Shown here: positions 34,387 to 46,300 of the stretch, piece after piece | Position numbering within the stretch: the stretch's first letter is position 1 | How the letters are laid out: every line of letters starts with the position of its first letter | From: Mesostigma viride | Taxonomy: Eukaryota; Streptophyta; Mesostigmatophyceae; Mesostigmatales; Mesostigmataceae | Length of the DNA: 64,000 nt | NCBI GenBank assembly: GCA_009746045.1 | Contig: RPFO01000412.1 | Location: 16,001-80,000, forward strand | Reading direction: 5' to 3' | Translations under genes and position numbers: made by a program | The notes under the pieces: generated by a model | What the model was told of the DNA's origin: nothing | Seen by the model: the letters and a program-made list of their open reading frames with translations, nothing else | The model's database searches: none

Positions 34387-37300
34387 GTGAGTTAACATGG
34401 ACCATGGAGGCGGGACGTGAGTGGTATAGCATCGCCATCCGTTTTTAGAGCAGGAAGGCTTGTGCACATTTGTCTTTCTGGAAGTGCCCGCATATGCCCC
34501 ATAAACGGGCTACTCCCCAGTTTGGTTTGGATACGGGATACGGTATACTGGATACGAGATACAGGCTAGTATGCTCCCTTTCAAGGTACCCAGATGTGCA
34601 CCTGTCCCCAGATGTCCACGTATCACTACGTTATATTTATCAACGCGTATACTATCACCAGGTTCTATTTTTTTCTTCGCTCTGTGTCAAGATGTGTGCC
34701 CTTCATCATCTACACTGTGTGGCATCGTAAACTGCATGAGCGCAGTGAATGGCGCCCGCTATGTCGGCCTTTTCTCTCAAGGAGACATCCTGCACCAGCC
34801 CAGCAGCAGCAGCAGTGGCGGCGGCGGTGGTGGCAGCGGTGGCAGCAGTCAACGTGTCGCCACGGCTGGCAGCACAACAACCTCCAACTCGACCGGTTCG
34901 CCCGCCTCCCGGGTGGCCACCCCGTCCACCACGCCCGTCACCGCCCCCCTCGCGTGCGCCAGGGACCCTGACCACGCGATGGAGGTCCAGAAGGCTCTTC
35001 TTGCGATGAGCCTGCGGTCCCGTGGGTGGGTCAACGCGAACGCGGGCAGTGGCTGGGTGGGGGAGTGGGCACGCGACGAGATGGAGGACCGGGTGAGGAG
35101 CGGTGGTGGGAACGAGGGTAGGAACGATGGTGTGCAGAATGCAGGGATAAACCATGCGTTCGGCGATAGCACGGGTACTGCGCTCCAAGCCAAGCCGCTG
35201 CCTGTGTTGCTACGGGACGAGCACGGCTTCCCTCTGAGCATCATGGAGTACCCCGACGGGTCATGGTTCCAGGGGTATGTGGCCAGCGGGATGCCGCTGC
35301 CAGGGCCCGGGCGCAGGGTGTTTGAGAACGGAGCGAGCTTAGAGGGCACGTTCATCGCGGCAGCACCATCGGAGGACAACGATGGGGGGAGTAAAAGCGG
35401 GGCGCCTGCGGCGAGGGGGCTGTTCGGGCGCCGAGTATCATCCAATTCGAATCGGAAAGGGGATCCGTCGGGGGCTTCGCCAGCTGCTGGGCCCAAGGCT
35501 GTAAATAATAGCAGCAACAACGCCAGTAACAGTAACAGTAATGTGACAGATGGCAGCCAGGATGGTGCAAGCAATGGACTCGGGCCCAACAGCCTCGTTG
35601 GGCCGGGCTCTGGGGGACCCGCTGCGGCTGTCAGTAGCGGGATCAGCGGGTCCACTGCTGCGTCTACTGCCAGCATGGCCTCTTCCTCTGCTGCCACTCC
35701 TCCCACCAGCGGGGGATCTGGGGGCACATCAGGGGCACGGATGTCTGGGAGCCCCTCCGCCCCGAGACCTGCCGTGGCGCGACTCGTCCTGACTGGCGAA
35801 GGGGTCCGGTGCTGGGCAGATGGCAGCACTTATGAGGGCATGCTGCAGGAAGGGCGGCCGGTCGGCAAGGGCCGGTTTACGTGGGGCAGCGGACCGGACA
35901 GCTGGAGCTTTGTGGGGCGGGTGAGCGAGGAGACGGGGGTGGTGGAGGGGTGGGGCAAGCTCACGTGGCGGATGGCAGAGCACGGGCGCTGCAGCTACGA
36001 GGTGGGTCCTTTCCCATGATGGTGTCTTCAGGAGTGCGATGTGCAGCTACGAGGGGGGGGGGGGGGAGGGAGAGGCCAAGAAATTGTAGGTCAAGAAATG
36101 TTTGAATGTGGGTCGGTGCAGACGTTACGAAGTGCGAGGGTATATACGAGGTGGGCCATCTCATGGGCTGTTGCAATACTGCTTCTACGTGTAATAATAG
36201 CGCATGGGTATGGGGTGGGGGTGTCACGGTGGAAGGTGGCGGATGCCAGAGCACGGGCGGTGCACACCACGAGGTGGGTCCTCGTGTATGTTCTTGTCCG
36301 AGCGATCATGTGGTGTGTGGCTCTGGCATGCTTGCCCGCTCGGGATGGGGAGCGACGAGCTTGTGCATACGGGTGAACTGTGTGAAATCGTTTGGTACCA
36401 TTCCGGATTCGAACACAGGCCCTCTTTCATGATTTCGCGGCTATAGGGGTCTCCTGATCTGAAGGCATCCCGAGCGATAGCCCACCTGCGAAAAAGCTCT
36501 TTACTGGAGAGCGGTGCAAGTGCGTTCAAAATTATCCTATTCGAACCAGTGGATCAAATCGAACTGCTAGCCCCACGGGGGCGGATGCGTATGCATCATG
36601 TGTATGCATACAGGTAAACTGTGTATGCATACGGGTAAACTGTGCATGCATATGGGTAAACTGTGTATGCATTTTGTGAGCTCACGCTCGTATTATCTAT
36701 GACCTGCGGAAGTCTCAAAGGGGGAGGGGAGGCCGCAGTAGACAGGTCTGACTTGGTAGTATGAGGGGGGGGGGTACGGTAGTGTGGGGGGGGGTACCGG
36801 GGACGGTACTGTGGACCGGGTCCAGTTGTGTGGACCGGGGGCAGTCCTGTGGACCGGGGGCGGCGCGGCGCCACTGGCCTGGTGGTCAGTGGGCTGGCGT
36901 CCGCCACCCCACCTAGGTAAGACGGCGGCTACTTAGGGTTGTGGCGGGGCAACAACCAGTCCTCTTTGCAGCTCCCACCCACCCGCCCTTGCTGCCATGA
37001 GGATGTTACAAAGCCCAGGTCCTCTTGACTGGCCCAGGTCCCTATGGCTGGTTAAGTGATGTTTCGGCCCGTTTTGTGTGGCCTAGTTAGCTTAGAAACT
37101 GCAGATTCTTAGGTTGGCTAATGACTTGGACGTGGGCCTACCACGCATTTGTAATAAACATGTATTCTCTGGCAGCCCCTCACTCCAATGGACATAAGCA
37201 GCAATTGGATACGGGTAAACTGTGTATGCATACGGGTAAGCTGTGCATGCATACGGGTAAATTGTGTATCCATACGGGTAAACTGTGATGCATACGGGTA

Positions 37301-40300
37301 AACTGTGCATGCATACGGGTAAACTGTGCATGCATACGGGTAAAGTGTAAACTGTGCATGCATACGGGTAAACTGTGTATGCATACGGGTAAACTGTGTA
37401 TCCATACGGGTAAACTGTGCATGCATACGGGTAAACTGTGCATCCATACGGGTAAACTGTGTATCCATATGGGTAAACTGTGTATGCATAAGGGTAAGCT
37501 GCGTATGCATACGGGTAAACTGTGTATGCATACGGGTAAGCTGTGTATGCATACGGGTAAACTGTGTATGCATACGGGTAAGCTGTGTATGCATACGGGT
37601 AAACTGTGTATGCATACGGGTAAGCTGTGCATGCGTACGGGTAAATTGTGTATCCATACGGGTAAACTGTGCATGCATACGGGTAAACTGTGCATGCATA
37701 CGGGTAAAATGTGTATGCATACGGGTAAACTGTGTATGCATACGGGTAAACTGTGCACACGGATAGCGTGTGTGTGCGTGAGACACCCCATGTGTTTAAC
37801 AGGGCTCATATTGCTACGTCATCCACAACTACGTCATACTACTTTGCTTAACAGGGCTCATTCTGCTATGTCATCTGGACGCTGCATCCGATGGCATTAA
37901 ACGGATCCTATGTGTTGTTATAGTAGTATCATCATCATGTTACAATTGTTACCATTCTCTGATTTTCGGGTGGACTGACGATTGCCGGCATCTGCAACCA
38001 TCGCTGGCCTTTATCTCTCTGTGGCGCTCTCTGCCACATGGCCATGTGTTTCCCTTCCAGGGGGACTTCCAGCAAGGGTTGTTCCACGGGCAGGTGCGTA
38101 CCCAGTGCTTCTTGGAAGCGTGATTGGTCACGGTACTTGAATCATGGTCGTTGTACCTGCTTGTGGAAGCCGTAGGCTTGTTGTTTTGGCGGATTGGGCA
38201 TGCGTTTTCCTTTTTGGTAGGCTAACCTTGGCTCCCCGTAGATCGTTTATGTGGAGCCTGACAGTGTCCCGTATTCGTGGCTCCCTGCGTGATGCTTGTC
38301 CTATGGGCAAGGGGCAGGGGATATGGGGCATGGGGCATGGGGGATGGGGCAAGGGCACGGGCGCTTGCACGTGCATGGGTACGGTATTGTATGGTATGGT
38401 ATGGTATAGGAGCTGATGTGCATTCACATGCCTTGCATTGACACCTTGCATTCGTGCAGTCGTGTGCCTTGCGTTGGTTTGCCTGGCACATGTATGCCTT
38501 GCACTCATACTACTAAGCCTCCGTATGCCTTGCACTTATATGCCTTCAATCATATGCCTTGATTTCAATCACCCTGCATTCATGCATTCTCGCGCCTTGC
38601 ACTTGTATGGCTGGAGTTCATATGCCTTGCACTAAATGCCTCGCGTTCATATTCTGTCACACCGCACAGGGCGAGGTCCACTTTGGCAGCGGGGGCCTCT
38701 ACCGCGGCGAGTTCTACCACGGCATGTACCACGGGAAGGGTGTGTTCATCTGGCCGTCGGGGCTGTACGGCGACGGGATGTCCTGCTCATATAGCGGCAC
38801 GTGGGCGCGCGACCAGATGCAGGGGCAAGGCCGGCTGGAGTGGGTGGACGGCGACTACTTGGAGGTGCGTTCGTGGGGTTGGTTGTGTTTCAATTCGTTT
38901 GGGCACATGGAACGCATCACGCATTCCATGTTTTGGGATAGTATCATGCTGTTTTGAGGACATCCCCACATAGGTCACTTTTTGGAAAGATCTGACATTC
39001 CCCTGGTAAATGCAAGAGCCGTCTCCCACCGACTTTGCAGATCATCTGTGCTTGCTTCTCAGCTTTTTAATAGCGTCCTGGGCAGTGGCTGCGCTGTGCT
39101 CTTTCAATAGTAGTATTCATTTACTGTGGATGAAGCGAACTAGATGTTTGAAATGGATGCTTTCAGCGGCTTTCTCTTTCAGCTCGCCCAACCGTATCCA
39201 ATCACTTTGCACCCTTTATGCGCTCGAAGTGCTTACCTGCTGCTCACTCTGCAATTGCCGCTCCATACGAATTCACGATTTACCTGGCCGTGCCCACCGT
39301 CTCCTCCCCCTTTCTCCCCGCACCTTCTCTTTTCTCTTCCCCTCCCCATGTCCCATGTCCTCTTCCCTATTGCCGCCCCTGGCCAGGGCACATTCAAGGA
39401 CGGCCAGCTCGTCAAGGGCAAGGGGCGGCGCACGCTGGCCTGTGGTGACGTCTGCGAGGGTGGCTGGGTGGCCGGCAGCCTGCACGGATATGCCGAGTAC
39501 AACTGGAAGGACGGCAGCTACTACCTCGGTGGTGTGGACCGGGGCAAGCACTCGGGGTACGGCAAGAAGGTGGGTGGTCTGCAGCGTTATTAGTACCCCT
39601 ATTTTTGCCGAGTACAACTGGAAGGACGGCAGCTACTACCTGGGTGGTGTGGACCGGGGCAAGCACTCGGGGTACGGCAAGAAGGCCCGTTTGTTATAGG
39701 GGTTGTTTTCTTACGACTATGTAGTAGTAGATCTGTGTAGAAGTTGATAGATGTTGAATGCTTGGGTCGGCTATGTATTGCCCTTTATACTATGACTTTA
39801 GACAGCGAAAAGTTTGCGCATACCCTTCCGCAAACTGTTGCCGCGTGCGAGTAGCGTTTCGCGGCGACCGCGATTGGGGGGTCGACCGTAGGGGTTCCCT
39901 TACATGCGTGAAGTTAGCTTGGTTGCGTCCCCTGGTTGCGCGCCAAAGTTTGTCCCATTTGTGCCACCATTGCGGCCAAACTTTTGTCAGACAGCAAACC
40001 GTGCGATTTTGGGCGGGCGGGCTGAAAGTTGTTTGCCCAAACTGTTGCCGAAAGTGTCGCGCAAACTCTTCCGTAGTCGAGTAGTGTGGCCTATTGACCA
40101 CAGAATTTGCGGCGTTGCGACCGATTCAAGCGGTATGTGCGTGAGAAACGTGGTTGGGTTGTTGCCGGGTTATTCGCTGTCTCATTGAGTTGTAACCCAC
40201 GCCCCTCGAGTAAGGAACCAATAAATGATCGGTTTGAAACTGACCACGGGTTGTTATTAGGCGATACTATATATGTTTGTTCCCAAGGTTAATTACCGGT

Positions 40301-43300
40301 GGAAACATCTCTTTGTCAAGAACGAGTACCGCGTTGGCACTTGGCTCCCACGTTGGCAGTTGTAACCCACGCCCCCGAGTAAGGGGCCAATAAATGATCG
40401 GTTTGAAACTGACCACGGGGTTCTATTAGGCGATACTGTATGTGTTAAAACAGCCGAGTCCAGCCGTTGAGTTGAGTTGAGAGTCGTGGGCAGGATGGTG
40501 GGATCACACAACTATGCTGTACGAGCCCGCTGAGTTCAGCATTGGCCAAGGTGGTGGGGTCACACAACTATACCGTACGAGCTTTCTGTAGTACAACAAC
40601 GGGTCGCTGCGTACCTGTCGAGTAAGGGACCAATAAATGATTGGTTTGAAACTGACCACGGGTTCTTAGAGAGCTGCAACCGTTTTCTCCAACGTGTCCA
40701 AAAAAGGTGTCCGAGGCGGCGAAACGCTAGGGTTTTATACCGTAGTGGCTGAAATCACATTGCGAATAAATCTTTTCGAATGACCCCCCGAAAAGTGCTA
40801 AAATAATACTTCAATTTACCCCGTAAAGTATGAAAACCGGGAGGCGCTACACCTGGTTCTGGCTGCAGGCCGCGGCGCAGCTAGATGAAGTGGAGCGCCG
40901 CGCTTGCCGCGCCGCGCCGCGTCGCGCCAGATTGAGAACGCGTTCAATTTTGAATTCTAGGCCCTATTAGCACTGATTCATAGGGGCCCTATTAATTAAG
41001 ATTAGGGCCTTATGTCATCCTGGTACTCACTTAATTGTCAGATAGGAACTGCGCTTGGTGGCCGGTGGGTAATTAATGTACTTGATAGGTTAGAATCCAA
41101 GTCAGACACTGAACTAGGCGCCCTAATATAAACAAGCTCCCGGGCTCGAAGTTTACCTAACCCGGGCTGAACTTTCCCCGCAAAGTGTCAAAACCATGCA
41201 GAAAAACCCTCGAAAAATTATTTATTCGCAATGTGATTTCAGCCACTACGGTAGACAAGACGCTTGTGTATGCGGCTCGTGCATTGGCAACGCAACTGCG
41301 ACGGCTACCGCAACTTTCTATTACTCACCGTTTTTTGCATCTGTTCTTTGTATTTTCGACTCATGGCTGGAATGTCAACCCAACCAAAGCTGAGCCATTC
41401 AGCTAGGATGGCTGGCTTGAGGCACTCTTTTGACAAGGCACAAGTAACAAAGCATTTGGAGTATAGGGGGAAAAGGAATGGGCAGGCAAAAGAAAGTTAT
41501 ACAAACAAAATAGAGGCAATGGACGAAAATGAGAAGGTTGCACACGCAATTAAAAGGAGGGGGATCGTGAATAAGCATCGGGAAAACGAAACTCAAGAGA
41601 GACATGCTGAACGCAAGCAGAAGGCCACCCTGGTGAAATCAATTCCTATTCCTGACCGTCTTTGTTTTTTTCTGGATCAGGTCATTGAGTCCGAGACCAA
41701 CCCTACTCGGAAGGCCTTACTACAATCAGTCAGGGATCTTGGATATGTTAAGATTGCGGGTTCTAAATACATTGACAAAAGGACCGTTGATCTGCTTAAG
41801 GAGGTCGGGAAAGAACTCCAAGCCAAGGAGTCGGCAGGAGTGAATCTTTTTAGGAACGTGCCCGATGATTTGACAAATGACCGAACGGCATACAAAATAG
41901 CGTTGGATGATGAGGGGTATGATTGTATTCGCAGACCCTTGCAAGGTGTTGTTGACCAGGTCTTGGGCGAGAAGTATGCCGTCCACAATTGCTACGCATT
42001 ATATAGCAAGCCTGGTTGTGATCCCCAGTGCCCACACTCTGATATGGCCCGTAAGCTTGAGGAACATCCCACTTACTCTTTTTTGCTGTCGAGTGACCCT
42101 AAGGCAAAGTGGATCTCTTTTGATGGCAGTTTGCAAGCCACTGGACACAATGACCCCATGAACAACTTGAGGATACGTGAGGGTCAAGGTGTTAAGAAGT
42201 CCAATCTAACATTTGGGAAAGGCGCAATGATCATGTTCCATGCTTGCCATGTGCATGCCGGTGCATCATACCCTAAAGAAGAATACCCGCAAGGCCACTG
42301 GCGCTTTTTTTTCCAAGCATCCCGTATGGGTGCGGGGGGCAATGACACTGCTGCCGTCTCATATTATACCTATAAACCAAAAGCAGAGTAAGGTCTTAAC
42401 AAGAACGCGGGCTTCGCCCCCGGGCCCCCGGTAGTAACCAATATTGTGCCTCTCCGGCGTTTGTGGCCGGTCTCCGGCCGGACCCGTCACCTACTCTACT
42501 ACAACCTTCTACGGAACCTGTGCACATTTCACCTCAGATGTTAAATACATGTACCATGCGCATACATACAGAGAATGGCATTATGTGCATTATAATGAAT
42601 CAAGCATTATAAATGCATAAAATAAAACACAACCGTCTTTGCCCCTCACTGATTCAGGAGGTCGCGACTCACATATTAAGACCTTACTCTGCTTTTGGTT
42701 CATAGGTATAATATGAGACGGCAGCAGTGTCATTGCCCCGCGCACCCATACGGGATGCTTGGAAAAAAAAGCGCCAGTGGCCTTGCGGGTATTCTTCTTT
42801 AGGGTATGATGCACCGGCATGCACATGGCAAGCATGGAACATGATCATTGCGCCTTTCCCAAATGTTAGATTGGACTTCTTAACACCTTGACCCTCATGT
42901 ATCCTCAAGTTGTTCATGGGGTCATTGTGTCCAGTGGCTTGCAAACTGCCATCAAAAGAGATCCACTTTGCCTTAGGGTCACTCGACAGCAAAAAAGAGT
43001 AAGTGGGATGTTCCTCAAGCTTACGGGCCATATCAAAGTGTGGGCACTGGGGATCACAACCAGGCTTGCTATATAATGTGTAGCAATTGTGGACGGCGTA
43101 CTTCTCGCCCAGGACCTGGTCAACAACACCTTGCAAGGGTCTGCGAATACAATCATACCCCTCATCATCCAACGCTATTTTGTATGCCGTTCGGTCATTT
43201 GTCAAATCATCGGGCACGTTCCTAAAAAGATTCACTCCTGCCGACTCCTTGGCTTGGAGTTCTTTCCCGACCTCCTTAAGCAGATCAACGGTCCTTTTGT

Positions 43301-46300
43301 CAATGTATTTAGAACCCGCAATCTTAACATATCCAAGATCCCTGACTGATTGTAGTAAGGCCTTCCGAGTAGGGTTGGTCTCGGACTCAATGACCTGATC
43401 CAGAAAAAAACAAAGACGATCAGGAACAGGAATTGATTTCACCAGGTTGGCCTTCTGCTTGCGTTCAGCATGTCTCTCTTGAGTTTCGTTTTCCCGATGC
43501 TTATTCACGATCCCCCTCCTTTTAATTGCGTGTGCAACCTTCTCATTTTCGTCCATTGCCTCTATTTTGTTTGTATAACTTTCTTTTGCCTGCCCATTCC
43601 TTTTCCCCCTATACTCCAAATGCTTTGTTACTTGTGCCTTGTCAGAAGAGTGCCTCAAGGCAGCCATCCTAGCGGAATGGCTCAGCTTTGGTTGGGTTGA
43701 CATTCCAGCCATGAGTCGAAAATACAAAGAACAGATGCAAAAAACGGTGAGTAATAGAACGTTGCGGTAGCCGTCGCAGTTGCGTTGCCAATGCACGAGC
43801 CGCATACACAAGCGTCTTGTCTATAAAACCCTAGCGTTTCGCCGCCTCGGACACCTTTTTTGGACACGTTGGAGAAAACGGTTGCAGCTCTCTAAGAACC
43901 CGTGGTCAGTTTCAAACCAATCATTTATTGGTCCCTTACTCGACAGGTACGCAGCGACCCGTTGTTGTACTACAGAAAGCTCGTACGGTATAGTTGTGTG
44001 ACCCCACCACCCTGCCCACTGCTGAACTGAGCGGGCTCGTACAGTATAGTTGTGTGATCCCACCATCTTGCCCACGACTCGCAACTCAACTCATCGGCTG
44101 GACTCGGCTGTTTTAACACATAGACTATCGCCTAATAAAAACCCATGGTCAGTTTCAAACCGATCATTTATTGGTCCCTTACCCAACCAAAAGCAGAGTA
44201 AGGTCTTAATATGTGAGTCGCGACCTCCTGAATCAGTGAGGGGCAAAGACGGTTGTGTTTTATTTTATGCATTTATGATGCTTGATTCATTATAATGCAC
44301 ATAATGCCATTCTCTGTATGTATGCGCATGGTACATGTATTTAACATCTGAGGTTATTGCACTACAAATTACAAAGTCTTTTGTACGTTTTCCTTACCCA
44401 GGCGTAGTATTTTGGGGACGGAGCCGGTGGAGCATGCATGTCATTGTTTATGAAAGCAAAGAGTACCCTAATATGTGAGACAACTATGACTAGACGTTGT
44501 TGATAGATCAAGGAGACAACCAGCGCAGGCCCGAAATCGGAAGAATCCGGACCATGGTAGATCGAGCCTGCCTTTAGAGTCTTATGCATTAATTTATTAA
44601 TGGACAAACTAAGATATCTATATGGGAGCGAAGATGCGACATTTCGGTTACGCCAATACAAATTCGCGGTCAAACATATATCTCGATAGAGGCATGCATA
44701 TGGGTCTTTTTTAACTTCAAGGCACGTCATATTAAAATCAATCATTAAGTCATAAATACCATATACCCGAAAAGGAGCCAATTTTACCGCGATCCATACA
44801 AGCAAAATCATTGTGCAATTTTTTCCCCCTTTTTTATGTGTACTTGTGACCTTTTTATAATTAATCTCGGCCCCCGCCCCCCGCTAATTTGCTAAAAAGG
44901 AGCCCATTTTACCACTCCATACAAGCATAATCATTGTGCAATTTTTTTTCCCGTTTTTTTTAAGTGTGTACTTGTGACCTTGTAGTGTACTTGTGACCTT
45001 GTGTTGTTTTAGTTTGTTTGTGTATGTGTGTTTGTGTAGCCTTTTTACCTACGTGAGTGTGTTTTTTTTTCATAAACTTTTTGTGTTACCCATTCTCTTA
45101 TTCCAAGTGCAAGTATACGGAAAGTACTGAAGTTGCGGTAGCGTCGCGGATACGTTTCTACTTTCTAGATCGATGGCGCAGTCGACGGTTACAATGAAGA
45201 GAAGCGGTGTTAACCCCACGGTTACAAATGGTAAGGACCTCAGTCGCACATCTCCATAGCGCCATGGGAAGGGCAAATATCTCTAGAATCTCCGTTTGGC
45301 CGGGAACTAGCTTACGATTTTCACAGATTTTCACTCAAGTTGGTCGCCCGGACTGGAATATTTGCTCGCGCTCAGTGGGCCCTAAATGTGCACAGGTTCC
45401 GTAGACGGTTGTAGTAGAGTAGGTGACGGGTCCAGCCGGAGACCGGCCACAAACGCCGGAGAGGCACAATATTGGTTACTACCGGGGGCCCGGGGGCGAA
45501 GCCCCCGTTCTTGTATTGGGGGTTAAGAATTACGTCAGCACCTTTTGAGGTTCTTTTGTGGTCAAATATAGAAACAGTGAGGTATGGCAAGAAGGTCGAT
45601 CCTTCATAGTTTTGTGGATTGCTTTCATTTGCTACAGCAGGACTACATGCTTACGCCACATGTCTGCTTTTATTGTTGTGTATTTCAATGTGACATACCT
45701 CTAGTGTCTCCACCCACCCCACCTCCAGTTTCTCCACCCACCCCACCTCCAGTGTCTCCACCCACCCCACCTCCAGTGTCTCCACCCACCCCACCTCCAG
45801 TTTCTCCACCCACCCCACCTCCAGTTTCTCCACCCACCCACCTCCAGTTTCTCCACCCACCCACCTCCAGTTTCTCCACCCACCCACCTCCAGTTTCTCC
45901 ACCCACGCCACCTCCAGTTTCTCCACCCACCCCACCTCCAGTTTCTCCACCCACCCCAGCTCCAGCTTCTGCACCAACCATTGATTCTTGTGTTCTCGCT
46001 ATTCCCAGATGGAGCCATGGGAACCACATGGAACCGAAAATACACTGCTCTGCAGCTTGCTGAGTATGCTTCCTCGGCCACATGTCGTGGCCCCAACTCC
46101 TTCGCTTGCAACCCATGTTCGCCCTCATGGCCAGGTGTGGGCGTCGGGGGAAATGTATCCGGACCCGTTTGTGTTGTTCCGCGGCTCACATCTCCTACAC
46201 TACACTTGCTACCGGCACTGTAGTCATCCTTGATTGCCATCATCACCAGGTGTGGGCGTCGGGCGGATTCTGTCTGGACCCATGAGTGTTGGTTGGTGTC

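Larger units (their letters stand above)
40377..44183. mobile_element. Inverted duplication carrying two 2OG-oxygenase-like genes
   Basis: The left arm (40,377-about 42,400) and right arm (about 42,675-44,183) are reverse complements over roughly 1.5 kb once the MITE in the left arm is removed. The arms share flanking sequence, ORF and gene end. The outer ends carry 'taagggaccaataaatgatc' type sequence. The centre (42,400-42,675) differs: the left side has a GC-hairpin module also found at 45,386-45,520, and the right side has the 3' flank. The whole unit lies in MORN intron 9. No transposase is seen, so the mechanism of movement is unknown. Confidence 0.85.

Noticed and set aside
37204-37756. 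CRISPR-like regular repeats
   Set aside because: Units are directly adjacent with no unique spacers, no cas genes, and the context is a eukaryotic intron.
37092-37900. YPYAYTV and MHTGKLC repeat ORFs of 180-222 codons
   Set aside because: Created by the 21-bp period of an intronic minisatellite; open on both strands.
39010-39699. 229-codon ORF running through intron 8 and exon 9 in an alternative frame
   Set aside because: The MORN frame of exon 9 fits the neighbouring exon phases; this frame reads only intron sequence and a shifted copy of the exon.
45584-46063. PVSPPTPP-repeat ORF as a cell-wall extensin-like gene
   Set aside because: The repeat has 23-bp units that shift frame, there is no signal peptide, and it lies within a MORN-gene intron.
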